A stretch of 64,000 bases of DNA, taken from contig NZ_DFUE01000086.1 of the NCBI RefSeq assembly GCF_002379585.1, positions 1 through 64,000 on the forward strand, given 5' to 3'. Below are positions 51,569 to 60,200 of the stretch, one piece after another. The notes under the pieces are model-generated. The model worked only from the letters and a program-made list of their open reading frames with translations. It did no database searches and had not been told where the DNA came from. Numbering within the stretch: position 1 is the stretch's first letter; every line of letters starts with the position of its first letter. Position numbers and translations under genes: made by a program. Origin of the DNA: Pseudomonas sp. UBA4194. Its GTDB lineage: Bacteria; Pseudomonadota; Gammaproteobacteria; Pseudomonadales; Pseudomonadaceae.

Positions 51569-51780
51569 TCAAAAATCGACCAACCGACTGCAGGCCTTGC
51601 ACTGCCTGGGCTGCAGCGGTTGGCTCAGAGGTTATCCACAGGCTGGTCCACGCCGTTTGTGCACAAGCGATTGAATTTGTTCGATTTTTGATCAGACGTT
51701 TGAAGCCCGCAGCCGGCGCGGGCTGCAGAGGCGTCGCCACAGGTTATCCACAGGTGGGTTCAGGTTTTTCTGGGATAACA
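51565..51780. other. Intergenic DnaA-box cluster within an inverted repeat
   Basis: Two perfect DnaA boxes TTATCCACA lie at 51632-51640 and 51744-51752 in the same orientation. A weaker box on the other strand reads TTATCCCA at 51772-51779. A 15-bp perfect inverted repeat CTGATCAAAAATCGA (51565-51579) / TCGATTTTTGATCAG (51681-51695) surrounds the first box. A TTGTGCACAA palindrome lies at 51657-51666. No gene is seen. The function is unknown; a DnaA-titration or reactivation site is possible. Confidence 0.6.
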
Positions 51781-51813
51781 TTTTCACGGCTGTCAGTGCT
51801 CGCGCCCCACGCC

Positions 51814-52332
51814 TCAACCCGATGACTGCAACACCAGCTCCACCATCAATTCATCGGCCAACGCCTCCAGCTGTCCCTGCAACGCCCCCATCTCCACATC
51901 CAGCGGCACCGCCAACACCGCTTCGGCATGGAACAGTGGCTCGTTACTCATCGGCGCGGGCCGTACATCGGTCACGAGCCGTTCCAGGTTCACCCCGTGC
52001 TCGGCCAGCAAGCGGGTAATGTCACGCACGATGCCGGGGCGGTCATTGCCCACCAGCTCCATGGCGATCGGTCGCCACTCCGCGCTTGGCTGAACGCCGC
52101 CATCGGCGACGATCACCTGAATGCCATGGCCGGCAAGCTCGGCCAGTGAAGCCCGCAACGCCGCCCCGGCAGCCGGCGCCACCGCCACGCTGACGATGCC
52201 GGCGAACTGCCCGGCCATGCGCGACAGCCGGCTCTCCAGCCAGTTGCCTTCATGGGTCAGGATGCACTGGGCCAGGCGGTCGAGCTGCCCGGGTTTGTCC
52301 TGGGCGTAAACGGTCAATACAAGTTGATCCAT
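51814..52332 (-). CDS. Glycine cleavage system regulator GcvR-like (two ACT domains)
   Basis: This 172-residue protein has two ACT domains (MDQLVLTVYAQDKPGQLDRL and ELVGNDRPGIVRDITRLLAE). It resembles the GcvR transcriptional-regulator group. The start at 52332 is the family start; an upstream in-frame ATG adds 13 residues. No glycine-cleavage genes are adjacent, so the regulatory role is by family only. Confidence 0.82.
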   Translation of the reverse strand: MDQLVLTVYAQDKPGQLDRLAQCILTHEGNWLESRLSRMAGQFAGIVSVAVAPAAGAALRASLAELAGHGIQVIVADGGVQPSAEWRPIAMELVGNDRPGIVRDITRLLAEHGVNLERLVTDVRPAPMSNEPLFHAEAVLAVPLDVEMGALQGQLEALADELMVELVLQSSG

Positions 52333-52480
52333 TGGGGCGGTTCCTGATGGCGGGCTGAACAGCGTAGGCAATACAGGTTACACCTTGCAGTGTAGCCAAG
52401 AGGCGCGAGCCAGAAACCTGTGTACGGTTTGAGCGTTTTTATGGAACAATTGCATACACTTTTTAGAACATGTGATTTCA

Positions 52481-52506
52481 CCCTGTGACTCGATGATCGA
52501 GCAGGG
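52481..52506. promoter_or_regulatory. Inverted repeat upstream of glcB
   Basis: CCCTG(TGA)CTCGAT-G-ATCGAGCAGGG, 140 bases before the glcB start. Six base pairs around a one-base centre are perfect, and five more form after a bulge. It may be an operator or an RNA hairpin in the leader. The rest of the 313-base gap (52333-52645) shows no gene; a TTGCATACA segment near 52450 could belong to the promoter but is not assigned. Confidence 0.4.
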
Positions 52507-52645
52507 TCACGAGCAAAACGATTCAAGCCGGATTTTCACAACCCCAGCGCATCATGTAGTATCCGAATTTGCGCACTACATACCCCGCACAACCTACCGT
52601 GAATGGCTGTTACAGAGCGGATTTCCAAGCAGAGTGAGGCAAGCA

Positions 52646-54823
52646 ATGACTGAACACGTTCAAGTCGGGGGCCTTCAGGTCGCCAAGGTCCTGTTCGACT
52701 TCGTCAACGACGAAGCCATCCCCGGCACTGGCCTGGGTCCCGAGCAGTTCTGGGCCGGGGCCGAAAAGATCATCAACGACCTCGCTCCCAAGAACAAAGC
52801 CTTGCTGGCCAAGCGCGACGACCTGCAAGCGCGCATCGACGCCTGGCATCAGGCGCGACAGGGCCAGGCACACGATGCCGCCGCCTACAAAGCCTTCCTC
52901 CAGGACATCGGCTATCTGCTGCCAGAAGCCGCGGACTTCCAGGCCAGCACGCAGAATGTCGACGACGAAATCGCACGCATGGCCGGCCCGCAGCTGGTGG
53001 TGCCGGTGATGAACGCGCGATTCGCTCTCAACGCCTCCAACGCCCGGTGGGGCTCGCTGTACGACGCGCTCTACGGCACCGATGCGATCAGCGAGGCGGA
53101 CGGCGCGCAGAAAACCCAAGGCTACAACAAGGTCCGCGGTGACAAGGTCATCGCCTTCGCCCGCGCCTTTCTCGACCAGGCCGCGCCGCTGGCCGCTGGC
53201 TCCCATGTGGACTCCACCGCCTACAAGATCGTCGACGCCAAGCTGGTGGTGACGCTCAAGGGCGGCAGCAACAGTGGGCTGAACAACGATGCCCAGTTGA
53301 TCGGCTACCAGGGTGATGCCGCCAAACCGACTGCGGTGCTGCTGAAGAACAACGGCCTGCACTTCGAGATTCAGATCGATGCCACGAGCCCGGTCGGCCA
53401 GACCGATGCGGCCGGGGTCAAGGACGTGCTGATGGAAGCCGCCCTGACCACCATCATGGACTGCGAAGACTCGGTGGCCGCAGTGGACGCCGATGACAAG
53501 GTGGTGATCTATCGCAACTGGCTGGGCCTGATGAAAGGCGATCTGGCCGAAGAAGTCAGCAAAGGCGGCCAGACCTTTACCCGCACCATGAACCCGGACC
53601 GTCACTACGCCGCGCCTCAAGGCGGCGAAGTCAGCCTGCACGGTCGCTCCCTGCTGTTCGTGCGCAACGTCGGTCATCTGATGACCATCGATGCCATTCT
53701 CGATGCCCAAGGGAATGAGGTGCCGGAAGGCATTCTCGACGGCTTGCTGACCAGCCTGGGGGCGATGCACAGCCTGAACGGCAACACCCGGCGCAACAAC
53801 AGCCGCACGGGCTCGGTGTACATCGTCAAGCCGAAGATGCACGGCCCGGAAGAAGCCGCCTTCACCAACGAACTGTTCGGCCGTATCGAAGAGGTGCTGA
53901 CGCTGCCGCGCAACACGCTCAAGGTCGGCATCATGGACGAGGAACGGCGCACCACGGTCAACCTCAAAGCCTGCATCCAGGCCGCTGCCGAACGTGTGGT
54001 GTTCATCAACACCGGTTTTCTGGACCGTACCGGCGACGAAATCCATACCTCCATGGAGGCCGGCGCCGTGGTGCGCAAGGCGGCCATGAAAGGTGAGAAG
54101 TGGATCGCTGCCTACGAGAACTCCAACGTCGACATCGGTTTGAAGACCGGCCTGCAGGGCCGGGCACAGATCGGCAAAGGCATGTGGGCCATGCCGGACT
54201 TGATGGCCGCCATGCTGGAGCAGAAGATCGCCCACCCGCTGGCCGGTGCCAACACCGCCTGGGTGCCCTCGCCCACCGCGGCAGCCCTGCACGCGCTGCA
54301 TTACCACAAGGTCGACGTATTCGCGCGGCAGGCCGAACTGGCTCAGCGCACGCCGGCGTCGGTGGATGACATCCTGACCCTGCCCCTGGCGGCTGACACG
54401 AACTGGAGCGCTGAAGAGATCCAGAACGAACTGGACAACAATGCCCAGGGGATTCTGGGCTACGTGGTGCGCTGGATCGATCAGGGCGTGGGCTGCTCGA
54501 AGGTGCCGGACATCAACGACATCGGCCTGATGGAAGACCGCGCGACCTTGCGCATTTCCAGCCAGCTGTTGGCCAACTGGCTGCGTCATGGCATTGCCAG
54601 CGAGCAGCAGGTGATCGAAAGCCTCAAGCGCATGGCGCCGGTGGTGGACCGGCAGAACGCCGGCGATGCGTTGTACAAGCCGATGGCGCCCGACTTCGAC
54701 AGCAATATCGCTTTCCAGGCGGCGCTGGAGTTGGTGGTAGAGGGCGCGCGGCAGCCCAATGGCTATACCGAGCCGGTGTTGCACCGTCGGCGGCGGGAGT
54801 TCAAGGCGGCGAACGGGCTGTAG
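52646..54823 (+). CDS. glcB: Malate synthase G
   Basis: GlcB condenses glyoxylate and acetyl-CoA to malate in the glyoxylate route. The 725-residue protein has [35 protein letters not shown] core sequence, and [20 protein letters not shown]. The start at 52646 ([17 protein letters not shown]) has GAGTGAGG upstream. Length and motifs are typical of form G. Confidence 0.97.
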   Translation: MTEHVQVGGLQVAKVLFDFVNDEAIPGTGLGPEQFWAGAEKIINDLAPKNKALLAKRDDLQARIDAWHQARQGQAHDAAAYKAFLQDIGYLLPEAADFQASTQNVDDEIARMAGPQLVVPVMNARFALNASNARWGSLYDALYGTDAISEADGAQKTQGYNKVRGDKVIAFARAFLDQAAPLAAGSHVDSTAYKIVDAKLVVTLKGGSNSGLNNDAQLIGYQGDAAKPTAVLLKNNGLHFEIQIDATSPVGQTDAAGVKDVLMEAALTTIMDCEDSVAAVDADDKVVIYRNWLGLMKGDLAEEVSKGGQTFTRTMNPDRHYAAPQGGEVSLHGRSLLFVRNVGHLMTIDAILDAQGNEVPEGILDGLLTSLGAMHSLNGNTRRNNSRTGSVYIVKPKMHGPEEAAFTNELFGRIEEVLTLPRNTLKVGIMDEERRTTVNLKACIQAAAERVVFINTGFLDRTGDEIHTSMEAGAVVRKAAMKGEKWIAAYENSNVDIGLKTGLQGRAQIGKGMWAMPDLMAAMLEQKIAHPLAGANTAWVPSPTAAALHALHYHKVDVFARQAELAQRTPASVDDILTLPLAADTNWSAEEIQNELDNNAQGILGYVVRWIDQGVGCSKVPDINDIGLMEDRATLRISSQLLANWLRHGIASEQQVIESLKRMAPVVDRQNAGDALYKPMAPDFDSNIAFQAALELVVEGARQPNGYTEPVLHRRRREFKAANGL

Positions 54824-54832
54824 ACCGCAGCG

Positions 54833-55093
54833 CCCCTATCGCGGGTAGAACCCGCTCCCACAGGGGATTGGCGTCGTTTGCTGGCTACAGTTGCCATCAC
54901 AAGGAATGGTGGCAATGGCTGGCTGCTGCTCCCAGATGGATTGGTGGCAAGGGCTGGCCACTGCTGCTCCCAGAAGGCTGGCCAATGCTTCCAGATGGAT
55001 GGTGGCAAGGGCTGGCCAATGGTGCTTCCAGATGGATTGGTGGCAATGGCTGGCCAATGAGGTCTCTGTGGGAGCGGGTTCTACCCGCGATGG
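54833..55093. repeat. REP pair flanking a minisatellite
   Basis: CGCGGGTAGAACCCGCTCCC palindromes lie in opposite orientation at about 54839-54862 and 55067-55091. Between them is an imperfect tandem repeat with a core GATGGATTGGTGGCAAGGGC followed by TGGCCA, clear at 54935, 54994 and 55031, and a partial copy at 54904. The spacing from the second to third clear copy is 37 bases. Frames stay open in both directions because the repeat lacks stops, but no protein family is seen. Confidence 0.85.
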
Positions 55094-55104
55094 GGCCGGC
55101 AGGT

Positions 55105-55548
55105 CTACGCCAGCCCCAGCTCCTTGCGCGCCAGCTCCACCAGCAATCGGCTGTCGACCGGCTTGAGCAGAAAATCCACCACGCTCAAATGCATCGCCGC
55201 GATCGCATCCTTCACATTGGCATCGCCGGAAATAATGATGATCGGCAACGCCGCACGCTCCGACTCGCGTACCTCGCGAATCAAATCCAGCCCCGACTCC
55301 GGCCCCATGCGCAGGTCGGTGATCAGCAGGCCAATGGTTTTATTGCCGCGCAACTGAGCCATGGCAGTCATGGCGCTGTCGGCAGTCAGGCACTCGATCC
55401 CCTGCAACTGCAGGATCTCGGCGAGCACCTCGCGCGAATCCTTGTCGTCGTCCACCACCAAGGCCCGCTGGGGCGGCAGGTCGGGGATGAGGTTGAGTTC
55501 GCTGAGCGCTTCACGCTCGTCATCACTCAATAAATCTTGCTCGGACAT
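55105..55548 (-). CDS. Single-domain response regulator
   Basis: This 147-residue protein has a short acidic N-terminus then a CheY-like receiver domain with acidic pocket ALVVDDDKDS, phospho-acceptor aspartate in LLITDLRMGPESG, and the conserved lysine in FLLKPVDSRLL. No output domain is present. No histidine kinase lies nearby; the divergent neighbour is a cNMP/CBS/DUF294 protein. Its partners are unknown. Confidence 0.88.
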   Translation of the reverse strand: MSEQDLLSDDEREALSELNLIPDLPPQRALVVDDDKDSREVLAEILQLQGIECLTADSAMTAMAQLRGNKTIGLLITDLRMGPESGLDLIREVRESERAALPIIIISGDANVKDAIAAMHLSVVDFLLKPVDSRLLVELARKELGLA

Positions 55549-55757
55549 ACGTGTCTCTTATTCAAGGCCAACCTGTGCACTGCATCGGCCGGTGCCGGAC
55601 AAAGGCTCGTTGGGCGCACCTTGCTGGATGCATAAGGTGCGGCATGCAGCGTGGGATGCCAAGCCTGAGCGGTTTTTTTAGACTTACGTCCAATGGGCAC
55701 CCGCCGCCGCGAAGCCGACCATGGCGTCACGACAAGAACAAATAGCCGGTAGTGGTC

Positions 55758-57695
55758 ATGAGCAAAACCGACGCCTTTACCCAGGCCGGGAAAACAGCGG
55801 TGTTGCAGAACATCCATGGGACCATGCAGTTCCTGCAACGTTTCCCACCCTTCAATCAAATGGAGAACGCCCACCTGGCGTTTCTGGTGGAGCAGTGCCA
55901 GCTGCGTTTCTACGCCAGCGGCGAAAGCATCATCAAACCGGCCGACGGGCCTATCGAACACTTCTATGTCGTCAAACAGGGTCGTGTGGTGGGCGAGCGC
56001 CCGCACAGCGCCCGACGCGGTACCGAAACCACCTTCGAGATCGCCAGCGGTGAGTGCTTCCCCCTGGCTGCGCTGCTGGGTGAGCGGGCGACGCGCACCG
56101 AGCACCTGGCGGCTGAGGATACCTTCTGCCTGCAACTGAACAAGCCGGCATTCATCAAGCTGTTCGCCCTGTCCAATCCGTTTCGCGACTTCGCCCTGCG
56201 CGGGGTCAGCAGCCTGCTCGACCAGGTCAACCAACAGGTGCAGCGCCGGGCCGTTGAAACCCTGGGCACCCAGTACTCGCTGAATACCCGCCTGGGCGAC
56301 CTCGCCATGCGCCACCCGGTGATCTGCGACCGCGATACGCCGCTGCGTGAAGCGGTGCGGCTGATGCACGAACAGCAAGTGGGCAGCATCGTGATCGTCG
56401 ATGTTCGCAAGGCGCCACAAGGTATCTTCACCCTGCGCGACCTGCGCCAGGCGGTGGCCGATGCCGCCACCGATTTCGGCGCCGCCATTGCCCGCTACAT
56501 GATTCCCGAGCCTTTTCACCTCAGCCCCGAGGCCAGTGCGTTCGACGCCGCCGTGGCCATGACCGAGCGGCATATTGCCCACGTCTGCCTGGTCAAGGAT
56601 CGCCGCCTGTGTGGGGTGGTGTCGGAGCGAGACCTGTTTTCCCTGCAGCGGGTCGACCTGGTGCACCTGGCGCGCACCATTCGCAACGCCGGCCGTATCG
56701 AACAGTTGGTGGCGTTGCGCGGAGAGATCAGCCAGTTGGTGGAACGCATGTTGGCCCATGGCGCGTCATCGACCCAGATCACCCAGATCATTACCCTGCT
56801 CAACGACCACACCGTGTGCCGCGTTATCGAGCTGACCCTGGAAGAGCGCGGTGACCCCGGTGTGCCTTTCAGCTGGCTGTGTTTCGGCAGCGAGGGCCGC
56901 CGCGAGCAAACCCTGTACACCGACCAGGACAACGGCATCCTGTTCGAGGCCGACGACGCGGCCCACGCCGCCGAGATCCGCGGCAAGCTGTTGCCGTTGG
57001 CTCACCACATCAATCAGGGCCTGGCCCAGTGCGGCTTCAGCCTGTGCAAGGGCAACATCATGGCCGGCAACCCCGAGCTGTGCCTGTCGCGGGCTGAATG
57101 GGCGCGACGCTTTGCGGCGTTCATTCGCGAGGCCACACCGGAGAACCTGCTCAACTCCAGCATCTATTTTGACCTGCGCACGGTGTGGGGCGACGACAAG
57201 CCGTGCGCCCAACTGCGCCAGAGCGTGCTGGTGCAGGTCGCCGACAACCGCCTGTTCCAGCGCATGCTGGCAGAGAATGCCTTGCGCCAGCGGCCCCCTG
57301 TAGGACGCTTTCGCGACTTCGTATTGACCCGCCAGGGCAGCGACAAGGCGGCCACCCTGGACCTCAAGGTGCAAGGCCTGACGCCCTTCGTCGACGGCGC
57401 GCGTCTGCTGGCCCTGGCCAATGGCATCGAGGCCAGCAATACCCTGGAGCGCCTGCGTCAGCTGGTGGGCAAGGAAGTGATCGACGCTCTGGACGGCGCC
57501 GCCTACGAAGAGGCCTATCACTTCATCCAGCAGACCCGTATGCAGCAGCATCAATTGCAGACGCGCCAGAACTTGCCCTGGTCCAACCGGGTCGACCCGG
57601 CCAGCCTCAACGACCTGGACCGGCGCATCCTGCGCGAATCCTTGCGCCAGGCCCAGCGCCTGCAAGCCAGCCTGAGCCTGAGGTACCAGTTGTGA
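55758..57695 (+). CDS. cNMP-binding, CBS and DUF294 nucleotidyltransferase-like protein
   Basis: This 645-residue protein has three parts: an N-terminal cyclic-nucleotide-binding domain (about 20-130), a pair of CBS domains (about 165-285), and a DUF294 nucleotidyltransferase-like domain with CFGSEGRREQTLYTDQDNGI (about 370-400) plus the DUF294 C-terminal domain. The GS...DxD motif is kept, so catalysis is possible. The GTGA overlap with the exonuclease gene suggests co-translation. Start 55758 (MSKTDAFTQAGK); a GTG two codons earlier is possible. The function is not established. Confidence 0.88.
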   Translation: MSKTDAFTQAGKTAVLQNIHGTMQFLQRFPPFNQMENAHLAFLVEQCQLRFYASGESIIKPADGPIEHFYVVKQGRVVGERPHSARRGTETTFEIASGECFPLAALLGERATRTEHLAAEDTFCLQLNKPAFIKLFALSNPFRDFALRGVSSLLDQVNQQVQRRAVETLGTQYSLNTRLGDLAMRHPVICDRDTPLREAVRLMHEQQVGSIVIVDVRKAPQGIFTLRDLRQAVADAATDFGAAIARYMIPEPFHLSPEASAFDAAVAMTERHIAHVCLVKDRRLCGVVSERDLFSLQRVDLVHLARTIRNAGRIEQLVALRGEISQLVERMLAHGASSTQITQIITLLNDHTVCRVIELTLEERGDPGVPFSWLCFGSEGRREQTLYTDQDNGILFEADDAAHAAEIRGKLLPLAHHINQGLAQCGFSLCKGNIMAGNPELCLSRAEWARRFAAFIREATPENLLNSSIYFDLRTVWGDDKPCAQLRQSVLVQVADNRLFQRMLAENALRQRPPVGRFRDFVLTRQGSDKAATLDLKVQGLTPFVDGARLLALANGIEASNTLERLRQLVGKEVIDALDGAAYEEAYHFIQQTRMQQHQLQTRQNLPWSNRVDPASLNDLDRRILRESLRQAQRLQASLSLRYQL

Positions 57696-58399
57696 AGTTG
57701 TTCAACTGGCTGCGCAGTGCCACGCCCACCCTGGACGGCAACCAGCAGCAGCGCCTGCACCAACTGGCCAGGCCGCGCCCCCTGGGCATCTGCAGTCTGC
57801 GCGAACAGCGCTGGGTGGTACTGGACCTGGAAACCAGTGGCTTGAACACTGCCAAGGACCAGGTGTTGTCCATCGGCGCGGTGGTGATCGAGGACGGGGC
57901 GGTGGATTTCTCTCGGCAGTTCGAGCGCACCTTGCAGCGCAGTGAATCGAAATTGAGCCCTAGCGTGTTGATTCACGGTCTGGGCCCGGATGCCATCGCC
58001 GCCGGACAAGCACCCGCCGAGGCGCTGCTGGACTTCATGGCCTTCGTCGGTGACAGCCCGCTGCTGGCCTTCCACGCGCCGTTCGACGAGCGCATGTTGA
58101 GCCGCGCCCTCCACGACAGCCTGGGCTACCGGCTGCAGCACCCGTTCCTCGATGTCGCCGAACTGGCACCGATGCTCTGCCCTGACGCCCACTTGCGCGA
58201 GGCGGGGCTGGACGACTGGACCGGCTACTTCGGCCTCCAGGCAGGCGAGCGCCACCATGCCAGCGCCGATGCCCTGGTGACCGCCGAGCTGGCGATGATC
58301 CTGTTTGCCCATGCCCGTCGCCAGGCGCTGGACAGCCCCCAGGCGCTGGCGCAGAAACTCGCCCAATGGCGCCGCCGCCAGCAAGCCCCCTCCCTGTAG
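57692..58399 (+). CDS. DnaQ-like 3'-5' exonuclease
   Basis: This 235-residue exonuclease starts at GTG overlapping the previous stop. The catalytic DEDDh residues are visible in VVLDLETSGL, FHAPFDERML and HHASADALVTAELA. It resembles the DNA polymerase III epsilon/PolC-type exonuclease family. The conserved pairing with cNMP/CBS/DUF294 genes in Pseudomonas, as I recall, suggests a shared pathway of unknown nature. Confidence 0.88.
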   Translation: MKLFNWLRSATPTLDGNQQQRLHQLARPRPLGICSLREQRWVVLDLETSGLNTAKDQVLSIGAVVIEDGAVDFSRQFERTLQRSESKLSPSVLIHGLGPDAIAAGQAPAEALLDFMAFVGDSPLLAFHAPFDERMLSRALHDSLGYRLQHPFLDVAELAPMLCPDAHLREAGLDDWTGYFGLQAGERHHASADALVTAELAMILFAHARRQALDSPQALAQKLAQWRRRQQAPSL

Positions 58400-58499
58400 C
58401 AGCGGCGTAAGCCGCGTCGCTTTTTCGACACAACCGCCCCCTGCAAATCTCGTCCCGCTAGAGATTGTCGAAGCGCGACGCGGCTTACGCCGCTGCTAC
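58396..58499. repeat. Inverted pair of REP elements
   Basis: GTAGCAGCGGCGTAAGCCGC plus GTC at 58396-58418 and its inverse at 58477-58499. The first copy starts inside the end of the exonuclease gene. Same type as at 8389 and in 1-510. Confidence 0.92.
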
Positions 58500-58528
58500 G
58501 ATTGCGTGGGGGGTGTGGGTCTGCCAGA

Positions 58529-58547
58529 ATCGCGAATAATTCCCGTT
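58529..58547. promoter_or_regulatory. Fur-box candidate before fecI
   Basis: ATCGCGAATAATTCCCGTT matches 13 of 19 positions of the Pseudomonas Fur consensus AATGAGAATAATTATCATT, including the whole AATAATT core. It lies 30 bases before the sigma-factor start, consistent with iron repression of this locus. Confidence 0.6.
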
Positions 58548-58576
58548 AGCTTACACATTCACTCGGTGATTCCTAC

Positions 58577-59095
58577 GTGCCGTCAGCCCATAGTGCCCAT
58601 AGCCAGTTGGTCGGCTCGCTCTATCGCGACCATCGCAGCTGGCTGCTCGCCTGGCTTCGGCGCAGCGTGGCATGCCCTCATCGGGCCGAAGACCTGAGCC
58701 AGGACACTTTCGTGCGCCTGCTGGGTCGGGCACCGGACGTCGCGCCACGGGAGCCGCGAGCATTTCTGCTGACCATCGCCAAGGGGCTGCTGTTCGATCA
58801 TTTCCGTCGCGCCGCGCTGGAACAGGCCTACCTCAGTGAGCTGATGCGCCTGCCCGAAGACGAACAGCCTTGCCCGCAGTACCAGCAGCTGATCCTGGAG
58901 GACCTCAAGGCCATCGATCGCTTGTTGGACAAGCTGTCATCGCGGGCGCGCATGGCGTTTCTGCTGAGCCGGCTGGATGGCCTGCCTCACGCGCAGATCG
59001 CCGAACAGCTTGGCGTGTCGGTGCCCCGGGTTCGCCAGTACCTGGCTCAGGGCATGCGCCAGTGCTATGTCGCCCTGTACGGGGAGCCCACATGA
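58577..59095 (+). CDS. FecI-like ECF sigma factor
   Basis: This 172-residue sigma factor has region 2 (RAEDLSQDTFVRLLGRAP, REPRAFLLTIAKGLLFDHFR) and region 4 (LSRLDGLPHAQIAEQLGVSV). It begins at GTG; no better ATG exists. It would direct polymerase to the receptor gene when the FecR-like protein is triggered. A Fur box precedes it, and its stop overlaps the FecR start. Confidence 0.93.
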   Translation: MPSAHSAHSQLVGSLYRDHRSWLLAWLRRSVACPHRAEDLSQDTFVRLLGRAPDVAPREPRAFLLTIAKGLLFDHFRRAALEQAYLSELMRLPEDEQPCPQYQQLILEDLKAIDRLLDKLSSRARMAFLLSRLDGLPHAQIAEQLGVSVPRVRQYLAQGMRQCYVALYGEPT

Positions 59096-60051
59096 ACCAG
59101 CCGGTTTCGGCACGGGTGCTCGATGCCGCCATTGCCTGGCAACTGTGCCTGGACGCCGGCGGCGGCAACGACGCCGAGCGCGCCGAGTTCGCCCGCTGGC
59201 ACGCCGCCGACAGCGAGCATGCCCGCGCCTGGCTGCAACTGGGCACCCTGGACCAACGCTTCAGCTCGACCACCGGCCCCGCCCGCCAGGCCTTGCTCAA
59301 ATCCCGTGAAGCCTTGAAGCAACGCCGCCGCAAGCTCGGCAGCGGGCTGGCCAGCGTTGCCCTGTTCATCGGCCTTGGGCTGTTTGCCGGCAACCGCTAT
59401 CTGCCCGTGGCGTACTGGCTGGCGGACGAGCGCACCGCCACTGGCGAGCAACGCACGTTGCAACTGGGCGATGGCACCCTGATCAGCCTCAACACCCACA
59501 GCGCAATCGACCTGCGCTACGACGCCCAGGAGCGCCGCGTGGTGCTGCGCGACGGCGAGATTCTGGTGCAGACCGGCCACCGCAACAACGACTCACGCCC
59601 GTTCATCGTCGAGACCGCCGACGGTGCCATGCGCGCCATCGGCACGCGTTTTCTGGTCAAGCGCGAAGCACACGGCACCCGCTTGAGCGTGCTGCAATCG
59701 GCGGTCGCCGCGCGGCCGGCCGGTGGCCTACGGGAAACGCTGCTGCAACAGGGCCAGCAGGTACTGCTGCAGCGCGAGGGATTGGACGCGATCACCGCCC
59801 TCAAACCCGGCGCCGATGCCTGGACCCGCGGCATGCTGGTGGTAGACAACGCCCGCCTGGCAGACCTGGTGGCGGATTTGAACCGGTATCGCAGCGGCCA
59901 TCTGGGTGTCAGCCCCGAAGTGGCCGACCTGCGCATTACCGGCAGTTTTCCCTTGCACGATACCGACCTGGCGCTCCAGACGCTGCTGCCTACCCTGCCC
60001 ATCCGTATCGAACAGCGCACAGCCTGGTGGCTGACCCTCAAACCCCGATAA
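59092..60051 (+). CDS. FecR-family transmembrane sigma regulator
   Basis: This 319-residue protein has an N-terminal sigma-binding domain (AIAWQLCLDAGGGNDAERAE, DUF4880), one membrane segment near 85-102 (GLASVALFIGLGLFAG), a periplasmic FecR domain (DGTLISLNTHSAIDLRYDAQ) and a C-terminal STN-like part. ATG 59092 overlaps the sigma gene stop. It relays the receptor signal to the sigma factor. Confidence 0.93.
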   Translation: MNQPVSARVLDAAIAWQLCLDAGGGNDAERAEFARWHAADSEHARAWLQLGTLDQRFSSTTGPARQALLKSREALKQRRRKLGSGLASVALFIGLGLFAGNRYLPVAYWLADERTATGEQRTLQLGDGTLISLNTHSAIDLRYDAQERRVVLRDGEILVQTGHRNNDSRPFIVETADGAMRAIGTRFLVKREAHGTRLSVLQSAVAARPAGGLRETLLQQGQQVLLQREGLDAITALKPGADAWTRGMLVVDNARLADLVADLNRYRSGHLGVSPEVADLRITGSFPLHDTDLALQTLLPTLPIRIEQRTAWWLTLKPR

Positions 60052-60069
60052 CGGCTCACACAGCCCCCA

Positions 60070-60095
60070 GTAGGAGCGGCCTAAAGCCGCGAAGC
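60070..60095. repeat. Short GCGGC/GCCGC hairpin, REP-like remnant
   Basis: TAGGAGCGGCCTAAAGCCGC resembles the start of a common Pseudomonas intergenic repeat. A CAGAAA/TTTCTG hairpin follows at about 60107-60123. Both lie between the FecR and receptor genes. Confidence 0.35.
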
Positions 60096-60200
60096 CGCCA
60101 GCCCAGCAAACAGAAAGATTTTTTCTGCCCATCCCTATCACTTTCTCGATCTCGTCCGGCATACAGGCAATCAGCACCATTCCCCTCAGGAGCCGCCGCC

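Noticed and set aside
54868..55060. Short open frames in the minisatellite after glcB
   Set aside because: They follow the tandem repeat in both strands, have no ribosome site and no family similarity.
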